The notes under the pieces were generated by a model. The model saw only the letters and a program-made list of their open reading frames with translations, was not told the origin of the DNA and did not search any database. A DNA stretch of 64,000 nucleotides from Candolleomyces eurysporus (Eukaryota; Basidiomycota; Agaricomycetes; Agaricales; Psathyrellaceae), in NCBI GenBank assembly GCA_027579435.1, contig JANBPK010000877.1, positions 1 to 64,000 of the forward strand, given 5' to 3'. Within the stretch, counting starts at the first letter, position 1, and every line of letters begins with the position of its first letter. Positions 22,395 to 33,662 of the stretch are shown here, in pieces. The translations under genes and the position numbers were made by a program.

Positions 22395-23952
22395 ATGGCA
22401 TCNAACCTCATCCTTGCCCTCAACTCCGGTTCTTCCTCTCTCAAGATCACCCTTTACGCTCGGAGGGATGACTATCAGGACGACCACGGAGTTGACTTGC
22501 TACTCACAGCTTCTTTGTCGAATATCTCCGCACCTCCCGCCAAGTTCGCTTTTAGAACNCATTCTGGTTCGAGAGAAGTGAACAGGAGCGAAGAGGTAGA
22601 CTCTGTCTATGACCATGCTACCGCNTTCGCACACTTCCTGGACTGTCTGGAGAACGATGCTGGTTTAGACAAAGNGCGGATCGTATACATCTGCCATCGA
22701 GTTGTCCACGGCGGAGATTATGCCGAACCTGTCATTATNGACGAAGAGTCTTACGAAAAGATCGAGCATCTTTCGGATTTGGCCCCTCTGTGAGCACCNG
22801 NCTAGCCCAGTCGANTGGAGTTTCTTCCCACTAATGTCACCTACAGTCANAACGGAGCAGCGCTTTCTGTCATCAAAGCTTGCATAGACAAGCTGCCCAA
22901 TGCCAAATCTATCGCCTACTTCGACACAATCTTTCACAGGCCAATACCTGTCCATATCGCCAGCTGCGCTATTGACCAGAGCATAGCCGGGCCTAAAGGT
23001 CTCAAGAAATANGGATTCCATGGTCTGAGCTGTAGGTTTCCATCTTCAACCAAGNGAGAGACTCGAATATTGATCCTAAACATTTAGACGCGTTTGTTCT
23101 TCGGGCAGTGTCAAAGTTTCTGAAACAACCTCCTGAAAACCTCAATCTCATCGTCCTGCATCTCGGTTCGGGCGCATCNGCCTGCGCTATCAAACATGGT
23201 CGCTCTCTGGACACCTCAATGGGCTTAACACCTCTCAACGGACTACCCGGAGCGACCCGTTCAGGAGCAATCGACCCCAGNCTAATCTTCCACTACACGA
23301 ATCGCGCAGGAAGAATAACGCACGACCCTAGCTTCGCAGCTCATGTCGGAGTTACGGAGGTAAGGTTATTGTCCTCGACACTGTAAGATCTGATCCCNGA
23401 TCGTGGACTCTTTCTCTGTAGGCAGAAGATATCCTCAACCGTAAATCAGGATGGAAATCCCTGACAGGGACAACTGACTTNGGCGAAATATCCAAGAAAG
23501 CCGAGCTGGACAATCCAGACCCCTCCATCGCGTCCCGCAATCCGAACCGCCTTGCTTTCGACCTGTTCCTCGACAGGATCCTCAACTACGTCGGCTCCTA
23601 CCACCTTAAACTCGAAGGCAAGGTCGACGCCTTGGTGTTTGCGGGTGGAATCGGGGAGCGCGGTACAGAATTGAGGCAAATGATTGCAGACAAAGTGCAG
23701 TGCCTTGGGTATGAATCGTTGGATCAAGACTTGAACGCAAATGTGGCAAAATCAAGTGAAGACGTGGTGGCTATTTCAACTNGCGGGACACAGGTCGATG
23801 TCGATGGCGGAGGGAGGAAGAAGAGGATCATCGTCTGCCATACCGATGAGCAGGTGAGATTTCTGTTGCAGCTTTCTGTGAAATNNGTGAGCTCACAATC
23901 CATACAGTTTGAAATGGCGAACAATTGTGCCCTGAATAAGAGCAGGTGGTAA
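22395..23952 (+). CDS. ACK1: Acetate kinase
   Basis: Exons 22395-22789, 22847-23031, 23088-23359, 23422-23853 and 23908-23952 give 442 residues, with introns of 57, 56, 62 and 54 nt. The N-terminal motif [15 protein letters not shown] is the first acetate/sugar-kinase signature. Later come [24 protein letters not shown], the phosphate-binding stretch [27 protein letters not shown] and [10 protein letters not shown]. It interconverts acetyl-P plus ADP with acetate plus ATP. Acetate kinase is rare in eukaryotes but known in fungi that have phosphoketolase. The last exon is only 15 codons. The last intron (23854-23907) is a multiple of three and lacks a stop, so retention would add 18 residues in frame. 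Confidence 0.95.
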
Positions 23953-24266
23953 CAGAGTTCTGATTCATCCCCCTNATCTCATACCCTAAATACCAGCTCA
24001 NAAAGCTTAATCAGGAAGACGACGTGTATAAATTCTGAAGGATCCCATGTACAATGTAAATCCAAATTACAATCGAGTGTAACATTAGGATAGGAACGAA
24101 GGTAGCGATGATGAATTATAAATACGAAATATATGTACGAAAATTCCCTGNACAATGAACATACGACCAAAATGACTGACACCAGTAAATCGAGAAAGGG
24201 AAGAGAGANGANAGAGAGAGGGAACTGGCCTCTGGTGACCATGTTAGCGGTCACCAAACACCAGGA
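23953..24266. other. Convergent 3' intergenic region
   Basis: About 310 bp between the acetate kinase stop and the stop of the minus-strand Ser/Pro-rich gene. AT-rich, with a purine run of GAGAGAGAG type near 24195-24220. No gene is seen. Confidence 0.55.
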
Positions 24267-25731
24267 TCATTTCCTTAACANTCGTTCATGCAATTCAGCA
24301 CCCTTCTGCTTCGCTTTCAGATACTCAATGCGCTGGGTATACCGCGTTATCACTTCATTTCTCCGTTCCTGTATTTCATGGAGTTCTGATAATTGATCAG
24401 CTCCNGCTTCGTCTTCTTCAAGTTCTATAGCTTCATCGTCTTCCACAAAAGGCAACTGCGTCACGTTGTGAAGGGGAAGNTTGGTAGAGCTGTGGCGTGA
24501 ATGATGGGAACCCGGCGAAAGAGCGATACGACTTGAAGATAAGAGGGACGACGTTCCACGAGAAGAAACGGACGAAACCGAGCTTTTTCTTTGNAGGCTG
24601 GACGATGGTACACGGAAATGGGAAGACAGAGGACTACTGGNGGGAGGTTGCTGCTGACTCAAGTGGCTAATGGATCTTGATTGGGAAAAGGTCGTTTTGT
24701 CTGAGCGATTGGAATAGACAGATTGACCGTCAGCGAGTGGTTCTAGAGGGCGATGGTACCGATGAGCTCGCGCTCGAGAGTCAAATGCGGGTGTGGAGGG
24801 AGAGGGTATCATGCGATGTTCTCTCCACTCGCGCCCTTCCAACAGGACATCCACACTATCCGGAGTGGTGGCGGGAAGCCGACGCGCAGTGCGCTTCTTT
24901 ATTCTCCGCACCGCAGTTTGCTCGAGATTATTGAAGGCGTCCACTAAACCATACAGTTCGTTCTCAAGTGCGAGAATTGCCTCCCTGATATCTTGACTAG
25001 TAACCAGAGAATGGTCGTCAAAGGCGGTATTCATTGGGATATGCGAAGGTGTCGGTCGTCTGGTAGCCTTTGGCGTCACATGCGAAGAGCGGGGTGCAGG
25101 GCGAGCGGGACTCTGCGGAGAGAGGGGTGATCGCATGTTGGGATGGGACTGAGAGGGGGTGATCCGCAATGGGGCAGGTTCACTAGGCTTGCGGTGGAAT
25201 AAGCGTGGTATTAAACCACGTCTGGGGCTGCTAGGGCTGTTCTCATCTGATGGCGGAGCAGCAGGACTGGAGGGGAGTGTATGCTCCGAGCGAGGAACAA
25301 CGGGAGAGTGTTTCCCGGTGGCGCGTCGAAAGAGGTTCGTGACGGACACAGACAGTTTCAGCGGCTGTTCCTCCTTCATTTGTTCCTTAGGGGATTTACC
25401 CCTGGAGGGCGATCTGGGAGTGATGCCTGTGCGGGGACACTTTCAGAAACAAGAGCAGGCATTTCGAGGGAGAAGAAAACATGCCATGGCGAGTGGGTGA
25501 AGTTGGCACATTCAGTCTCTCAATGGGCACCAGAGAGGGGTTGGCGTGCTGCTCAAACGCGCTTTGCCTAAGCAGGCGGTATTCATCGTCGCTAGAGGGG
25601 AGATGAGTTCAGTAATAGAGCCACACCTGCCCACACTGGCCATTACGACATTTGGAAGCGGGTGGCACGTACCTCAGCAGGCCATCCGAGTTGGCTTGTG
25701 CTAGTTCGTTCAGGCGCTGAGCAAGGCTCAT
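24267..25731 (-). CDS. Conserved hypothetical Ser/Pro-rich protein with coiled-coil C-terminus
   Basis: The first exon (25731-25673) encodes MSLAQRLNELAQANSDGLL. After an 81-nt intron the second starts DDEYRLLRQSAFEQ. A further intron, not exactly placed, leads to the long exon ending at 24267. The middle is disordered and rich in Ser, Pro and Arg (SPAAPPSDENSPSSPRRG, SHHSRHSST). A helical region (DIREAILALENELYGLVDAF) and a C-terminal coiled coil (LHEIQERRNEVITRYTQRIE) are clear. No catalytic motif is seen and I do not recognise the family. The composition suggests a phosphorylated scaffold. Confidence 0.65.
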
Positions 25732-26037
25732 GGCTCAAACATATGGTGAGGAGGAAGTAGAGAGTATGAGGCAGTGCCGTGTCTTCAAGGACGTGATCTT
25801 ATTCTGCCGTGGGCTGATCTGAGAGCGTCAGAAGCTGCTTCATGAGAGAGCAAAGACGTCTGCCCGGGAGAAGGGAGACATTTATCGTCCGTTGGAGAAA
25901 GGCTAGCCTTAAGACAGCCCGAATGAAGTCCCCGAATGGGCATAATCCACCGTGCGAACGACATACCTTTTGTGGTCACGCGTCACGATCTCATAAAGCG
26001 TCAAGTCGGGCGATTCAGAACTCTGTCTCCCACCACC
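25732..26037. promoter_or_regulatory. Divergent promoter region, Ser/Pro-rich protein / ERG24
   Basis: 306 bp between two start codons pointing apart. It holds nothing else that I can support. The ERG24 ATG at 26038 is preceded by CACCACC. Confidence 0.5.
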
Positions 26038-27707
26038 ATGGCTTCAAAGCAAGGCTCCTCCCAGAGCGCTCCGCTCAACCCCATAACGACAAAGTATGAC
26101 TTCTTTGGCCCCCCCAGGAGCTTTCCTAATATCCGCCACCGTCCCTCCCATTATTTATGCTCTCTACTTCGGATGCTCTGAATCTACTGGTGGATGCCCG
26201 CCACCTATGCCATTGGCCGCGCTCAAAGACCGTGTTCTCTCTGCTCTGCAGGATCCAAGCTGGTGGAAGAGCCTATGGGACACCGAAGCCACCGTGATGT
26301 ATCTCGGTTTCTACGCGTTTTGCGTTCTTGCATGGGCAATTCTCCCTGGTGACTGGGTCAATGGTACCCCTCTTCGTACAGGAGGAAATATCAAGTACAA
26401 GATCAACGGTGAGTCTTTATTGAGCCGAAATCGTTCGTCTGCTCACCGTCCTCCAGCATTCTCGACATACCTGCTCACCATGGGTATTGTCACCGGACTC
26501 ATCTACCGCGACGGCCCCCAGGCTTTCACCTTTATCTACGAGAAATGGATCGGCTTCGTTACAGCTGCTGTTCTCATGTCTATCTTCCAAGCAACCGTGT
26601 GCTATCTTGCTTCCTTCCGCCCTGGAGCAATCTTGGCCCTCGGAGGAAACTCTGGCAACATCATCTACGATGTGTGTATTTTATTCTGGCACCATTTTGC
26701 ACTCGCATCGACTGATATTATTTTCAGTGGTATATCGGCCGCGAGTTGAACCCCGGCATTGGCTCATTTGACCTAAAAGCATTCAACGAAATCAGGCCGG
26801 GTCTCATCCTCTGGGCTCTGTTGGACATCGGCATGCTGTGCGAACAGGCCGTCAGGCGTGGAGGCTTCAGCAATGTCACTGACTCCATGTGGGTTGTGTT
26901 TACTTTCCAAATGTGGTACATTGTCGACGCCCTCTACAATGAGGTGAGTTTCACCGCTTTTTTCATCTGAATTATTCAAATGACCTGATTGTGTCTTTTA
27001 TGAAATTCTCAACAGCCCGGCATCTTCACTATGATGGATATCACCACTGATGGATTTGGCTTCATGTTATCGGTTGGTGACCTTGCATGGGTACCGTTCA
27101 CCTACTCCTTGCAAGCCCGCTACCTTGCCTTCCATCACGTCGAGTTGGGTCTTTGGGGAACTATTGGTGTTGTCGCCGTCAAAGCGCTTGGCTATTACAT
27201 TTTCCACGACGCCAACAGCGAGAAAAACAATTTCAGGAATGGATCTAACCCCAAGAGTATGTCTCGTTTTGATTTTTGTCCGTCGTACGACGTTTTTGAT
27301 GTTTTTTTTTNACCTAGATCTGAAGTCCATGGACACCAAGCGCGGCACCAAACTCTTGATCTCTGGGTGGTGGGGTCTCTGCCAACATCCTAACTACTTG
27401 TGTGTCACGTCTCACTGCCCTTCTTGCCGATCGCTCGATTCTGACACTTTGAATCAGGGGCGACCTCCTGATGGCTCTTTCCTGGAGTCTTGCCACTGGC
27501 TTCGAGACTCCCATCACCTATTTCTACCCAGCGTACTTTACCGTCCTCCTCATCCACAGGCAGATGCGCGATGACGAAGCTTGCCAAGCCAAGTAAGAAT
27601 ATAACAAACTCTGTCTTTCGACGCTAACCTCTTTCCACAGGTATGGCGACGACTGGAAGAAATACAAGCAGCTCGTCCCCTCCAAAATCTTCCCCTACAT
27701 CTATTGA
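26038..27707 (+). CDS. ERG24: Delta(14)-sterol reductase
   Basis: Seven exons (26038-26408, 26457-26671, 26728-26943, 27016-27256, 27318-27399, 27458-27592, 27641-27707) give 441 residues. Family hallmarks are YDFFGPPGAFLISATVPPI near the N-terminus, several membrane helices, [20 protein letters not shown], and the C-terminal end DDWKKYKQLVPSKIFPYIY. The enzyme reduces the C14-C15 double bond of the 4,4-dimethyl sterol intermediate with NADPH in the endoplasmic reticulum, after CYP51 in ergosterol synthesis. It is the target class of morpholine fungicides. Exon 1 needs one C fewer in the C7 run at 26109-26115 to stay in frame; an ATG at 26096 would otherwise give a shortened N-terminus. ERG4 is the nearest alternative family. 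Confidence 0.92.
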
Positions 27708-28132
27708 ACGGGGAGTTTGTCATGCGTAATCTTATTCGTCGTATGATGTTTAATGTTATACCATAATATTGCTGCGAGACTCATACAGGTTATCATTCCA
27801 CCTTGACAAGTTCGACTTCAAGTCATTTGTCTGCCGTCTGCCGGAACGTGAAATTTGAAAATCGCACCACATTAATTAACGTGGGCGTGAAACGACAAAT
27901 TCGTAGTTGCTTTACAAAAGCACTGGCAAGAGATCGGCACTCGGACTCCGCGGCAGACCAAGAGTCCATAATCGCATGACTAAAACAAAAATCGAAATCA
28001 TACAGAGCGTCCCAGGCGCTCGTTGGGAAGACGGAATAACAGAATCCGTCTACGTAAATGGTAAAAAANTCCTTTGCTTGAACTTGTGGTTGGATCGACT
28101 CGCGTCCATTGGATAAGCAAACAAGTAACGAC
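27708..28132. other. Convergent 3' intergenic region, ERG24 / GH128
   Basis: 425 bp between two facing stop codons. No open frame or RNA gene that I can support. One N follows an A run near 28070. Confidence 0.55.
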
Positions 28133-29529
28133 CTAGTGGAACTCGCTGATAGCGTTAAGATACGCCTTGCCAGAGGCGCTACGAGAGTAAACGTCCACTT
28201 CAGACACCAATACCCTTAACTATAAACGAACCCGACCTACCTGAGCTTTCCATCAGAGGTCGTCATCGGCCAGACGTTGCCAAGCCCAAGGCCATTGCTA
28301 TAAGCGTACGCATAGATATCGGGATGCGATTCGAAGAACGGAACAATATCCTGTATGAACTTGTTAATTTGAGCCTGATTGGTGCATGGAACGAAGTTGG
28401 GGTTGTCTGTGGAAAACGGAGGTCAAGACTCGAAAACGTAGGGTGGAATACACAGGCGTACCGGCGACGCATGCGAACTCGGTGACCCAGATGGGCTTGC
28501 CATACTTCTTATAGTGATCCTTGGGTCGCAGTTAAGGGATAGAACGGACGCTAGCAGCATATGCTTACTTACAATATCCTTCTTAACGCCATCCAAGCTA
28601 TTCTTGTTAACATGAATCGCAGTGATATCCCAGGAAGTCTTGATCTTCTTTGCAAACTCAGCCAGCCATGTTTCGTCTGCTTGCTCTAAATGATTCCTTT
28701 TCGTCAGTCCAAGAAAAACGTACGCTCAGAGAGAATGAAACTCACTGCACATCGACGGACTACCCAACTTCGCACCCTTGGCTTTCAAAGGTGCCATCAA
28801 CTGTTCCCACTTCGAGACGGCAGCGTCAACAGTCATACCCGCCGACCCAGAACCTGGCGCGCAATCCGGCTCCTCAAATCCCAGAACATACACAGGTACG
28901 GTCTTCAATTGCTGGAACGCCTTGAGCCTGGCAGCGTCCGTAGCATCCGCCGTCCCGCCTCCCCAGAGCATAGGCACTCCGATGGGCTTCCCAGCTTTGG
29001 ACGGAGTGGGAGACCAATCATACCACCACCCGATGTGGTCTTTGACATAGGGGTAGGAGTCGCCGCCCGCAATGCCAGCTTTGATACCGTTGGGTGTGAA
29101 AGCAGAGGTCTTCGAGGCTGCAGCGACCTTTTCTTCGGCAATACCAGGAGCAGGTGTAGAGGCGACCGGCGCTGGAACGGCTGCTGACAGAACGTTGTCG
29201 CGGACGAGTTCTGTCTGAGTACTGGATGATGAGGGGGTAGGTTTGACAACGATTGTGGTCCACGATTTCGAGTGCGACGGGACCGCGTCTGAAGCTGATA
29301 CTGGGATGCCAGTCGGCAAGGCCGCTCCGACTAATAACGCGGATTGAGTGACTGGATCAGGCGCCGACGACGACTGTCGAGTGGGCGGAGTGCGGCACCG
29401 ACCAGCTGCGGCAGCAGCAACTTCATGATGATGCCTATTGGCTTGCTGGAGATGGCTCTTGTAGGCGTTCACTGCCAGAGCCAGGGTGATGACGGATAAG
29501 AAAGAGAGAGCGAGCATTCTCGCAAGCAT
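28133..29529 (-). CDS. Secreted GH128-type glycoside hydrolase (beta-1,3-glucanase-like)
   Basis: Five exons: 29529-28746, 28685-28573, 28519-28462, 28406-28241 and 28178-28133, giving 388 residues. The N-terminus is a signal peptide (MLARMLALSFLSVITLALAVNA). A Ser/Pro/Ala-rich linker runs to about residue 135. The catalytic core begins KAGIAGG and WWYDWSPTP. The likely acid/base is Glu-220 in GFEEPD and the nucleophile Glu-313 in WVTEFA, matching the two Glu residues of the glycosyl-hydrolase catalytic core family (GH128). Family members cut beta-1,3-glucans, in mushrooms during wall softening and fruiting. Substrate is inferred. Cysteines after the nucleophile (FACVAG, NFVPCTNQ) fit a disulfide. 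Confidence 0.88.
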
Positions 29530-29891
29530 AATCGCACTGCGATTGAGCTGGGGAATAGGATGGCACTCAAGGCAAACAACGCTGCCCTTTTAAAGTATCA
29601 TTAGAGAGTCCAACGATTGCAACACGGTCCTCGAGGGTTGAGGGGTTTTGGATGAACGGCTTCTTTCATTTGGCTTTGACTCATTGTACACCGGAGCGCA
29701 ACAAAGTAAGGGAGTTACTCTACCTGATACGCGGATTGCCACAGGCTTCTCCTCGGAATAGCTTCGATGCAGGCACACGCCGCTTCAGAGTATCGAAGGC
29801 GACCGCAAAAGTTGCGATGGCTACAGCGAGGAGCCGCGTCGTTCTTCCAGGGTATGACCTGGTCATCAGCGCTCAGCCGTCGGTCGAAGCG
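29530..29891. other. Spacer 5' of GH128; left edge of the segmental duplication
   Basis: Contains the presumed GH128 promoter. From about 29825 the sequence becomes similar to 37690-37786 (GAGCCGCGTCGTTCTTCC and a match through CGGTCGAAGCGCTAAA), which marks the left edge of duplication unit 1. No gene is supported. Confidence 0.6.
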
Positions 29892-32800
29892 CTAAAAACC
29901 GTCACCGGAGTTGCCGCGTTGTATATGGCCGGAGGTGAGCACGGTGACAACCTCTGCGGACCGTGGATCCCCAGAAGATCGCCGAGCACCGCCGCGCTTC
30001 AAAGTTTGCAGAACGAGACTCTTTTCCAGGGTCGCTTGCTGCGCCCCCTTCGAGAGTAGTTCCACAAGAAATTGCTGGACAGAATGCGCGAGGAGAGCAA
30101 ATGGGGCCAAGGAACCCTCAACTTGATCCCTGTTCGCTCCACATGTGTCGATAGGATAACGAGGACGATGATCGCGGCGATCAGATAGGGATGCGCAGAG
30201 GTCACGGAATGCTGGTAATCGCAAGCCACTAACAACTCTTTCCACAAGTAAAACCAAGGTTGGTTCGACAGACTGCAGAAGAGTGCGGTTGGGCTTCTGA
30301 GATTGGAGACCGGTACGTGAATGGGCTGTTGAAAGGCTTCCGATGCTATTCGGTGCCAAACTCCGTGGTCGAGGGATGGAAGAAGTCGTTAGAACACGGA
30401 GCTGGGGAAGGATAAGACTTTGAAGCAGTATGCACGATGGACTGCTAATTCCGTCTTCTAGAGGAGTCCGGCTTTCTTCAGGAAGATCGACCCGTCCCTG
30501 GAGTTGGAGACGCTCCCAGGTGTGATGATACTTCTCCTCGAGTCCGCATCGGTGGCACCATCCCCCGGATTCTTCAGGGTCCTCTTTCGACTTGTGAACC
30601 TTCTCCTCGGACGCAAATCGATGTTTGTGTTTATGGGTTGAAGAACTGTTTTCTTCTAGCCACAAGAATATGTCGGTAGTCGAGATGTCCGGCAAACTCA
30701 ACCCGGCAGACTTTAGTCCATCGAAGTATGCTTCGCGAATAGCTCTAGCTCGGCCCCACTGCGAGGAGCNCAGGGTAAGTATATCGAAGTGTCGAGACAA
30801 ATAGAAGCTGCGCGACTTGCCTTGATTGCTTGCTTTCTTCCAGTGATCAGATTATTGAACTGAGCACGCGACGAAACCATCCTGTAAGGAACATGCATTT
30901 CGGAATGACTTCTTTCCTTGGCTATGCAACTATGTCAGAAAGGCAGAATCTTCGTTGAGAAAAGGAGGTATACCTTGATGAAAGAGGGGGAACTGCTTAA
31001 CCGTTTCAAGCAGTAAGCGGTATTCTATTCATTTTGGTCAAAAAGATTGTAGCTGGTGAAGGAAGGAGCATACCTTCTGAAAACTCTTCTCGCTCGTCAG
31101 ACTTGGACGACACATTTTTTGCAAGCGGCAGTCTGATAGGGTCATTCCAGAATTGCCTCGACTCAAATGAGACCTTGGTGCTTGCAGGCGGTTTGACGTC
31201 CGTTAGCCTGTCCAATTCAACGTCCACCAATTGTTCTTCTCCTAAAACCACAGACGACCGGTTTAACGGATCCAACTAGCCCCAGATGTACTGTTGTCAG
31301 CAACGTATAGTGCATAGAGAAGTATGAACCCACATCGACCCAATGTTCTACAACTGCCGTCTGCAGTTCACGATAGCTCGAACTATCATGCGTTTGTGTC
31401 ATCACCTCATTGAAAACCAACTCGACACGGGCGAGAAATGGCGTGTTGGACCATCCCAGTATGACGAACGGTGGCTGGTGACATTCAGGCACAGGAAGGT
31501 ACACTGTGTTCGCATCCTCACAAACTGGCGTAACTTTGGCATGTTTCAGAACGCTGCTGACTGGCGTAGCCTGTGGCCTGTTACCAACAGCGACGCTCGC
31601 ACAAGAACAAAACGTACATATGAAGGATTATCCACGGAAATCATCCACTTGCAAGAGAAGGTGCCACCTGGGGTTGACTCTAAACGGGATAAATGTCAAA
31701 TGTCGGTAGATGAAGGAGTGGAACGTTCAAAGCCAACCTGCGCCGACAAATAGACTACGATCGGTGATGGCGACCCGTGCACTGAAATGAAAACGACTTT
31801 TAGAAGAAGGCACAAGTGCTGTTGCCTTCGACACCGACATGATCGCTGGATCTACGCTTTTCATGTCGCCGTCCCCAACCGAAATGTCTAGCTGTGGGGG
31901 TGAGGAAACGTTCACGACGATTTCCGAAAAAGGTTCAGGACGATGTCGGGGAGCGAAAGTCATCGTCCATGCAGGTCGGCTGGGGGACTCATTGGCGGAT
32001 TCGAATTGTATGATATTGACTTCCTCATCATATACTTTGATTTCTCGACGGTGTGCTTCTTTTCCAAGGAACAGAGCCAAAGCCGGTGTCTCCTCGTGTA
32101 TTCCAAGGGTTTGAGTCAAATTCGGCAGACTTGGCAGACCGTCGTCATGAACATGCTCTCCACTTGTACTAGGGTCGATAGCAGCGGCAACAGCAGATTG
32201 CACTCCTACTGCCCTCTCAAAGATGGTTTGCAACCCGGGCCGAATCCCTGACGGTCCCACCCCGACTTCAATCCCNGAATCAATGTCCAAGCTAGGTTCT
32301 GCAACAGCACAAGCCTTGATGCANGCATCGTGTGTGCCCCACTCTATGCTGTGGGAGATCCGAGCATGGTTGAGGAGACCCTGTAGAGAGGAGAACGCTG
32401 TTCGGGAGCAGACAGGGCATCGGAGGAGGAGATGCTGAGTCTCGTTTGCATCGGTGGTGGCTAGTGCATTGATGTAGAGGAAGGATGGTTTTCCTTTCGG
32501 CGGAGGAGGCTTCTGCCTGGGTGGAGGGCGACGATAAGGTTCCTTGGGNTGAGATTGGGGTTGAGTGGGATTGGAAGCGGCACTAGGTGTGTAATCCGGG
32601 CTGGCGAAGANGATTTGAGACGGCAATTCGGCGTNGNCCAACGCGTCCGAAGCCAGTGTGCGAATAGTTTCTGGGGTGTTTGAGAAACCCTTGCCTGATA
32701 CGAGGTCAAATAACGTTCATTTGTGAGGAAAATAGCTACCTTCATCTTCGAGGACAGCCTTCAGAGCTAGAGCCCAGTCTATCCTTGATTGCAAAGTTTG

Positions 32801-32920
32801 CGAAAGTCGGTCACGTATGCTGATTTCCACGTTGATCTGCGAGAGGACGTCCGGCAAGGCATCTTGTATAGGCAGAAGATTGNGGTCGTGGTCGAGCTTT
32901 CTTCGTTTTGGACTTGACAT
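29892..32920 (-). CDS. YEATS-domain protein with AHC1-like zinc finger, copy 1 (intact)
   Basis: Eight exons (32920-32740, 32694-31738, 31679-31618, 31570-31334, 31275-31074, 31024-30974, 30921-30821, 30758-29892) join in frame to 885 residues. N-terminal: MSSPKRRKLDHD, a nuclear-localisation-like start. A single C2H2-type finger follows (LRCPVCSRTAF...LLNHARISHSIEW). Then a YEATS-like beta-sandwich spans exons 3-5 (FSCKWMISVDNPSY, and PPFVILGWSNTPFLARVELVF). A helical part reads AQFNNLITGRKQAI and RARAIREAYFDGL. Another Cys pair is in WCHRCGLEEKYHH. YEATS domains read acylated histone lysines; fungal and animal YEATS2-like proteins belong to ADA/ATAC acetyltransferase complexes. That role is inferred. 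The intron at 30820-30759 starts GCAAGT (GC-AG type). The family call is moderately sure; the gene structure is strongly supported. Confidence 0.78.
30759..30820 (-). other. GC-AG intron in YEATS copy 1
   Basis: AAG then GCAAGT, the consensus GC donor, ending CGCAG, 62 nt, phase 0, joining GRKQAIK to WGRARAIREAY. The pseudogene copy keeps the same GCAAGT. Confidence 0.8.
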
Positions 32921-33662
32921 TGGNGTTTGAGAGAGACTTGAAGTGTTTGTTTGTTTCCCAGGCTTCTGACCATCCCCTTGAATGTATACTGCTATGCAGT
33001 GCGATTCGAACAGGTGCNNNCNGAATCAAACNGTCGANGTNGACGGACGTNGATCGTGAGTGACTNCGCTTATCTTTTTAGTTTNCGAGGTAGTAAACCC
33101 AGCTTTCCAAGNNNTNNGNGGNATTGCTCTCCCAGCTACGCCCTCGGAGCCGGTGGCCGGAACTTAGCTCCCGCGAACCACGAAGAGTCCAACGGAGATC
33201 TTTGGGAAAAAGGNAAAAATATTGCCTACAACAGGAGNNCNGCCACCATNCTTCTGCATTCTGCNACCGACATTCAACCTTTGCCAAGNGNTATCTCAGC
33301 CTTCAACGTCAACGCCNTNTGGCTCGAGCGTCGGCTCTGACAGTTTACCAGCATCTTCAGCGATCTTTGTCCTGGCCGCTGCACGGTTCACGCTCAATCG
33401 CGGACGATNNNNNTNACGCTNNNNTGATCGGAAGTCGGCCCACATTCCAAGTTGACGAGGTGACTCGCCGGTACTATTTCATTGTACAGCAGGAGTCCGT
33501 TATAGAAGTATTCATGGNCTNTGNCACTATGTTATAACTGGAAGGGTACTAGGGGGATTTTCAATTGTGACTCCATTCCTACCTTATATTGCACCCCNCG
33601 GAAACACTGACCAAAGTAACGTTCCCATTCCCTCCCACCTGTTTTCTAGATTCCGAGTCAGT
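32921..33662. promoter_or_regulatory. Divergent region, YEATS copy 1 / zinc-finger gene 1
   Basis: 742 bp with many N calls, duplicated in unit 2 (41705-42650). It holds no supported gene. A motif of about 73 bp (GGTACTAGGGGGATTTT... to the CCCC run before 33600) occurs once here and three times in unit 2. Confidence 0.55.

Noticed and set aside
26096..26749. Alternative ERG24 start at 26096
   Set aside because: It would avoid the frameshift but loses the conserved KYDFFGPP segment that precedes it in the family. A one-base error in the C7 run explains the data better.
27907..28116. Plus-strand 69-codon frame between ERG24 and GH128
   Set aside because: No domain and no splice support; it lies in a convergent 3' region and contains an N in an A run.
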